Shown here in pieces: positions 61,901 to 64,000 of a stretch of DNA of 64,000 nucleotides. The notes beneath the pieces are model-generated. The model searched no databases, was not told where the DNA came from, and saw nothing but the letters and a program-made list of their open reading frames with translations. The first letter of the stretch is position 1. The number at the start of each line of letters is the position of its first letter. The stretch comes from Astropecten irregularis (lineage: Eukaryota > Echinodermata > Asteroidea > Paxillosida > Astropectinidae), in assembly GCA_963971285.1 (NCBI GenBank), contig OZ020244.1, forward strand, positions 26,908,001 to 26,972,000. Direction: 5' to 3'. A program made the translations under genes and the position numbers.

Positions 61901-63579
61901 CTTTGGCCATGTTGATGTTATTCGACGAGGCTTCAACCATCTCATCCTCTCGCCAGAAATAGACCTTGGCCAAAGCAGATCGACAGGAAATCGTAATTTT
62001 TCTTCGCATAAAAGCTCAGAGTAAAGCAACGCAAACTTGGAATAAAGGTGACCAAAGTCGCACGATGTCGTGTTGCTGGTAGCGACGTTTCGGCTGCTGG
62101 TACTGCTAGCCTTCATCAGACAACTGTATAGTACTATAGCAGTACCAGCAGCCGAAAGGTCGCTTTCAACAACACGACATCGCATGACATTGATCACCTT
62201 TTTTCCTTATCTGTATCTACCGCGATGAATAATTATTTCCTTTCTAATGCAATACGTCAATGTTAACAAAAGTTGATTAACTTTATATTACAAACAATTG
62301 GACATTAAATTCGAATGAAATTTGATTGTCTTCTTGTTTTTTAGAATTAAATTGCAAAGATTGGGGCGTGTACCTCATCTGAAAAAGGGATGATATTGAA
62401 GCGATCATCAGGCCTCATCTGACCCATGATGGTTACCAAGGCCTCCTTGGTCTGTCGTAACTTCGTCCCGTACATGGAACCGCTCACGTCGATCACGAAA
62501 GCAACTGATTTACGGATGGGACTCAGGCCTCCAGGAGAGAAATGATGGATGAAGACATCACCAAAGGTCTACATCCAGACACGAAAACGAGTTAATGCTG
62601 AACAGATTCGAATGTAGAGGCCCTAAATACAAGTAATAAACTCAATGCAAGTAATACAACTGCAGAAAACTGCTCATCAACCAATATAATGATCAGAAAT
62701 TCTCAAAATGCTCAGAGTTAAGAAGGCCTGGCGTTTCGATCCTAGCCGAGGTACCTTATTCAGCCTTTTGGTAAAACAAAATTTCCTGCAAGGATCGAAA
62801 CGTCAAGCCCTCCTAACTCTTATTTGTACTTTTTACTTTAATCTGCTAACCAATAGACCTTTCTTGAAGCAGGCTTCTGTTGGAAGAGTCTACAGTGTGC
62901 AAGTACGAGGTATGCAGTTGCCTTAACAATGCACTTGTTAACGGCCGCCGTTTGAAAGGTTTGATGTTGGAATGTTGATGAATTTGCCATAAATCATCTG
63001 GCAATTTCCAACGGGTAAATTATCATACTAGTATCATCATTGAGCATCTCTTCATTGTCTTGCAGTACTGGCCTGAGTGCACCTAAGCTGACTGTAAGTT
63101 AGAAGCCTGCCAGAATAAGCCTCATTTCTCCTTAGCATCGGAGCAACCTGCTCATTCATGCTCTGGCATGAACAGGGATCTCCATAAATGACCAGAAGAA
63201 CACCATCAAATTAGCTTAATAGCAATGTTCTCCTTGATCCCACATAGCTCATGTACCATCCAGTACATCATTTTACCTGGACATCTCCCACACTCAGCTC
63301 ATGTCTGACATCATACTTCAGGATGAAATCCCCGTTGATACCCGACGACTGACCCCCGATGGTCTGCTGCTCCCGTCGGCTTGGCGTGAACTCCATGTTA
63401 ACCATGGTCCTCCCTGTCTTACTGATGTATTCCTCCAGAGAGATGTAAGAGTCGGTGGAGCGGGTGGGTCTACTAGAGCCACCTAAAGTGCCTCCTGGGA
63501 TCTGAATGATGCCGGCTTCTACTTTGCTTATGCCCTGTGGCTCAGTGATGTAGGCTTTGATGCCAAAATCTCGCACAAC
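44800..63579 (-). CDS. ITIH-like protein with three tandem VIT-VWA modules (5' end outside the window)
   Basis: Exons 5'->3': 63579-63277, 62568-62374, 61964-61871, 61702-61388, 60833-60598, 59923-59519, 58957-58797, 58188-58075, 57856-57604, 56954-56805, 56318-56030, 55523-54979, 54210-54050, 53448-53300, 52774-52710, 52153-51993, 51416-51306, 50909-50771, 50231-49971, 49140-48852, 48507-47963, 47434-47056, 46925-46815, 46097-45696, 45035-44800. The total of 6069 nt gives 2022 aa visible, and every junction is GT..AG and in phase. Inter-alpha-trypsin-inhibitor heavy chains are secreted, bind hyaluronan and normally hold one VIT, one VWA and one C-terminal domain. Here VIT-VWA occurs three times before a single C-terminal domain. 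No start codon, signal peptide or C-terminal domain separates the modules, and the gaps between them (about 560 and 525 bp) leave little room for separate gene ends. The first part of module A and the signal peptide must lie beyond base 64000. A cluster of truncated paralogues is the alternative, which I think less likely. Confidence 0.85.
45120..45235. mobile_element. Foldback element, family 2, copy
   Basis: AGTTAGGAGGGCCTGGCGTTTCC at the left and ATCTGCCCTCCTAACTCCAAG at the right, then the shared flank TTTCAGGTCATTATTTCGG. It lies 85 bp upstream (in transcript terms) of the last ITIH-like exon. Confidence 0.65.
46565..46700 (-). mobile_element. tRNA-derived SINE fragment
   Basis: On the minus strand the B box GGTTCGAATCC is followed by TCCTCCAGTCAGTTTTTC; preceding sequence TCGCT..CCCGGG. 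The flank GACATTGAAAAGTGA..GAAAA..TGACTGGA also occurs at 19190-19245. Located in the intron between the last-but-two ITIH exons. Confidence 0.5.
47056..52153 (-). CDS. VIT-VWA module C
   Basis: Residues about 1146-1773. The VIT domain begins RSLRVESQIVLRFATTVIS, with QILLPRRRGVFKQH and SIIEPQGVS further on. The VWA domain has DISSS at 1396-1400, ATNLNRAI and VLTDGEP, so its MIDAS is intact with Ser replacing Gly in the DxSxS motif. The first VIT exon uses the GTACGT donor at 51992, which keeps phase with the next exon. The exon 47434-47056 after the VWA carries the ITIH mid-region (DLIERIWAYIMIQTLQQKRD) and a Pro/Gly-rich linker. Confidence 0.9.
47640..47870. repeat. Short internally repetitive foldback sequence
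   Basis: Repeated ATGGCTCTTCAAA and CACTCTTTTGGAGTGG motifs on both strands within about 230 bp of the intron between exons 47963 and 47434. Confidence 0.4.
49340..49566. mobile_element. Foldback element, family 3, copy 3 (inverted)
   Basis: Contains the shared interior in inverse orientation (CTTCCTTGATCAAACAGGATTACC..GAGCATAACATTCACAAGGAG) and ends TTAAGCAGCTCTATGAAATTGG. Followed by (TAA)n at 49580-49600. Confidence 0.7.
50375..50440. mobile_element. Family 2 element
   Basis: TAGAGTTAGGAGGGCCTGACGCGTTTCG followed by AACCTAGCAGGATCTTTCTC. One arm is clear, the other decayed. Confidence 0.5.
52254..52520. mobile_element. Imperfect foldback sequence
   Basis: GCCTTTCCACACT..AACCAACCC..GAACCGGATCGAAG at the left has a rough inverse at the right (TTTCGATCCGG..ACCCGGGTTGG..AAGTGTGAAAGG). 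Intronic. Confidence 0.4.
52710..52774 (-). CDS. 65-nt linker exon between modules B and C
   Basis: Encodes a short linker (QQTIPGIETRPDIFSIATESS). Acceptor ATACAG, donor GTGAGT. It enters in phase 1 from module B and leaves in phase 0 into the first VIT exon of module C. This is the only reading without a stop, and it ties modules B and C into one protein. Confidence 0.75.
52879..52971. mobile_element. Foldback element, family 4, copy 2
   Basis: GGGGCCGATTTCATTTCAAGC to TTGTATGAAATCGGCCCC. Shares GAGTCCATAGAGAAAGGATGCGTCTT with the copy at 33152-33300. A B-box-like GGTTCGAATCCCGCTCCAGTC follows at 52982-53002. Confidence 0.65.
53300..58957 (-). CDS. VIT-VWA module B
   Basis: Residues about 517-1123. 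The VIT domain starts with the typical RYARTRVTGEVINRADDRQ and contains DLTYDELLARRRGVFEH and VYITEPQGIS. The VWA domain has DVSGS at 769-773, ETNLGEAI and ILTDGQP, a full MIDAS. Exon lengths 161, 289 and 545 nt equal those of module C. The two middle VIT exons of module C are fused here into one 253-nt exon, while a separate 150-nt exon carries the VIT end. There is no DPHF motif or C-terminal domain. The last exon joins in phase 1 to the 65-nt linker exon that leads into module C. Confidence 0.9.
54575..54945 (+). mobile_element. tRNA-derived SINE with Nin-DC-type core
   Basis: tRNA-like head (GTGGCCTAGTGGTCTGGCG, then GGGTTCAAAGCC), followed by GGGCAAGACGCTTTA..CTCCTCTACACCCAGGTGTAAATGGGTACCTG. 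The latter resembles the Nin-DC conserved SINE core known from several eumetazoans. It ends in an (ATT)n tract. Complete, about 350 bp, intronic in the ITIH-like gene and opposite to it. Confidence 0.7.
59140..59410 (+). pseudogene. LINE reverse-transcriptase 3'-end remnant
   Basis: Reads LRQRRLQWVGHVYRQDDGHI then PKDIL and a stop. RRLxWxGHVxRxxDxxxPK is the standard tail of non-LTR reverse transcriptases. Downstream frames are broken. Followed by (GAT)n at 59405-59440. Located in the intron between modules A and B. Confidence 0.65.
59519..63579 (-). CDS. VIT-VWA module A (first visible, N-terminal VIT part missing)
   Basis: Residues 1-516 of the visible protein. The first exon encodes the C-terminal part of a VIT domain (AYITEPQGIS..GDFILKYDVRH). 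The VWA domain has a complete MIDAS: DVSGS at 128-132, GTNLNDAM for the Thr, VLTDG for the distal Asp. Two introns are found only in this module: one (61965-62373) splits what is a single 289-nt exon in modules B and C into 195+94 nt, the other (60834-61387) splits the 545-nt exon into 315+236 nt. The last exon (59923-59519) ends in a Ser/Gly/Pro-rich linker that runs in phase 0 into module B. Confidence 0.88.
61015..61075. mobile_element. Family 2 element, partial
   Basis: CCTTTGATAAAGATTCTGCTAGGATCGAAACGCGTCAGG, then CCTAACTCCAAGG. It lies inside the module-A-specific intron 60834-61387. Confidence 0.5.
62046..62200. mobile_element. 155-bp foldback element inside a module-A-specific intron
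   Basis: Left arm AAAGTCGCACGATGTCGTGTTG..CGACGTTTCGGCTGCTGGTACTGCT and right arm AGCAGTACCAGCAGCCGAAAGGTCGC..CAACACGACATCGCATGAC are inverse complements over about 60 bp around a 30-bp loop. A single arm of the same family lies at 63767-63850. Confidence 0.8.
62705..62825. mobile_element. Foldback element, family 2, nearly complete copy
   Basis: AGAGTTAAGAAGGCCTGGCGTTTCGATCCTAGC at the left and GCAAGGATCGAAACGTCAAGCCCTCCTAACTC at the right. This is the best copy for defining the family. Confidence 0.7.
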
Positions 63580-64000
63580 CTAAAATAATAAGAGTGACAG
63601 AATACTTTTACAAAACCACAAAATAACAGTGAAAGTTGGAATTGTAACACCAAACAGCATTTATATATCGTAATCATCACAAATCTGATAAAGAGCAAAC
63701 AATGGAATGACATTTAAAAAATTCCTCTTCATTTTTGTTTCCAATTTCCCTCTTTTCGGGGAAAAAAGGTGATCAAAGTCAGGCGATGTCGTGTTGTTGG
63801 TAGCAACGTTTCGGTGGCTAGGACTGCATATAACCTTCATCATGCAACTGAAGACTTGATGCTGTTGGTCCGCGTATAAGTCCGTGCTCACCAGTCTTTT
63901 TTATAGACAAACTTGGAAAAAATTGCTTATATCACATTTGCTCATTTTAGATGTAGAGGCTAATATGACTTTAAGCCCAACATTTTGCGAATTCTGCAAG
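63580..64000. other. Intron sequence to the window end
   Basis: No coding exon recognised. The upstream part of module A's VIT domain is not here and must lie beyond base 64000. Contains a one-arm copy (63767-63850) of the foldback element at 62046-62200. Confidence 0.5.

Noticed and set aside
44800-63579. Three separate neighbouring ITIH genes
   Set aside because: Modules A and B have no C-terminal domain or stop, B and C have no start or signal peptide, and the inter-module gaps are ordinary introns with matching phases. Kept only as the alternative to be tested.

Overview
The window is eukaryotic nuclear DNA: AT-leaning, intron-rich genes with canonical GT..AG junctions, full of short foldback elements, tRNA-derived SINEs and LINE remnants. 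The gene content (COMMD7, an inter-alpha-trypsin-inhibitor heavy-chain-like gene) and a SINE with a Nin-DC-type core point to a marine invertebrate deuterostome. The repeat style suggests an echinoderm, possibly a sea star; the species is a guess. All gene models below were built by hand: every intron follows GT..AG, and codon phase is continuous across every junction.

Region 1 (about 2.2-28 kb, minus strand): one large gene of 27 coding exons (27718 down to 2415; 4956 nt, 1651 aa). It has a conserved-looking N-terminal part, a long Arg/His and Ser/Asp charge-block region, a Lys/Glu/Arg coiled-coil-like region, and a C-terminal EF-hand array with one near-canonical and three degenerate loops. 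I do not recognise the family. Its introns hold many foldback (MITE-like) elements, a tRNA-derived SINE and a LINE-tail minisatellite.

Region 2 (28-32 kb): the gap between the minus-strand gene and COMMD7, which are arranged head to head. No convincing coding exon except a possible upstream exon or uORF at 27804-28031.

Region 3 (32.0-40.9 kb, plus strand): COMMD7, complete in 9 coding exons (201 aa). Intron 3 carries a 4-kb minisatellite of about 90 units of 44 bp. The unit is a copy of the exon-3/intron-3 boundary, so nearly every unit carries a 5' splice site.

Region 4 (41-44.8 kb): foldback elements and a cluster of NFI-type palindromes, no gene seen.

Region 5 (44.8-64 kb, minus strand): an ITIH-like gene that runs off the right end. 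Instead of the usual single VIT + VWA, the visible 25 exons encode three consecutive VIT-VWA modules in one open frame (2022 aa visible), followed by a single ITIH C-terminal domain with the Asp-Pro-His-Phe processing motif. All three VWA domains keep an intact MIDAS. This tandem architecture and the splice-donor minisatellite are the two most unusual things in the window.
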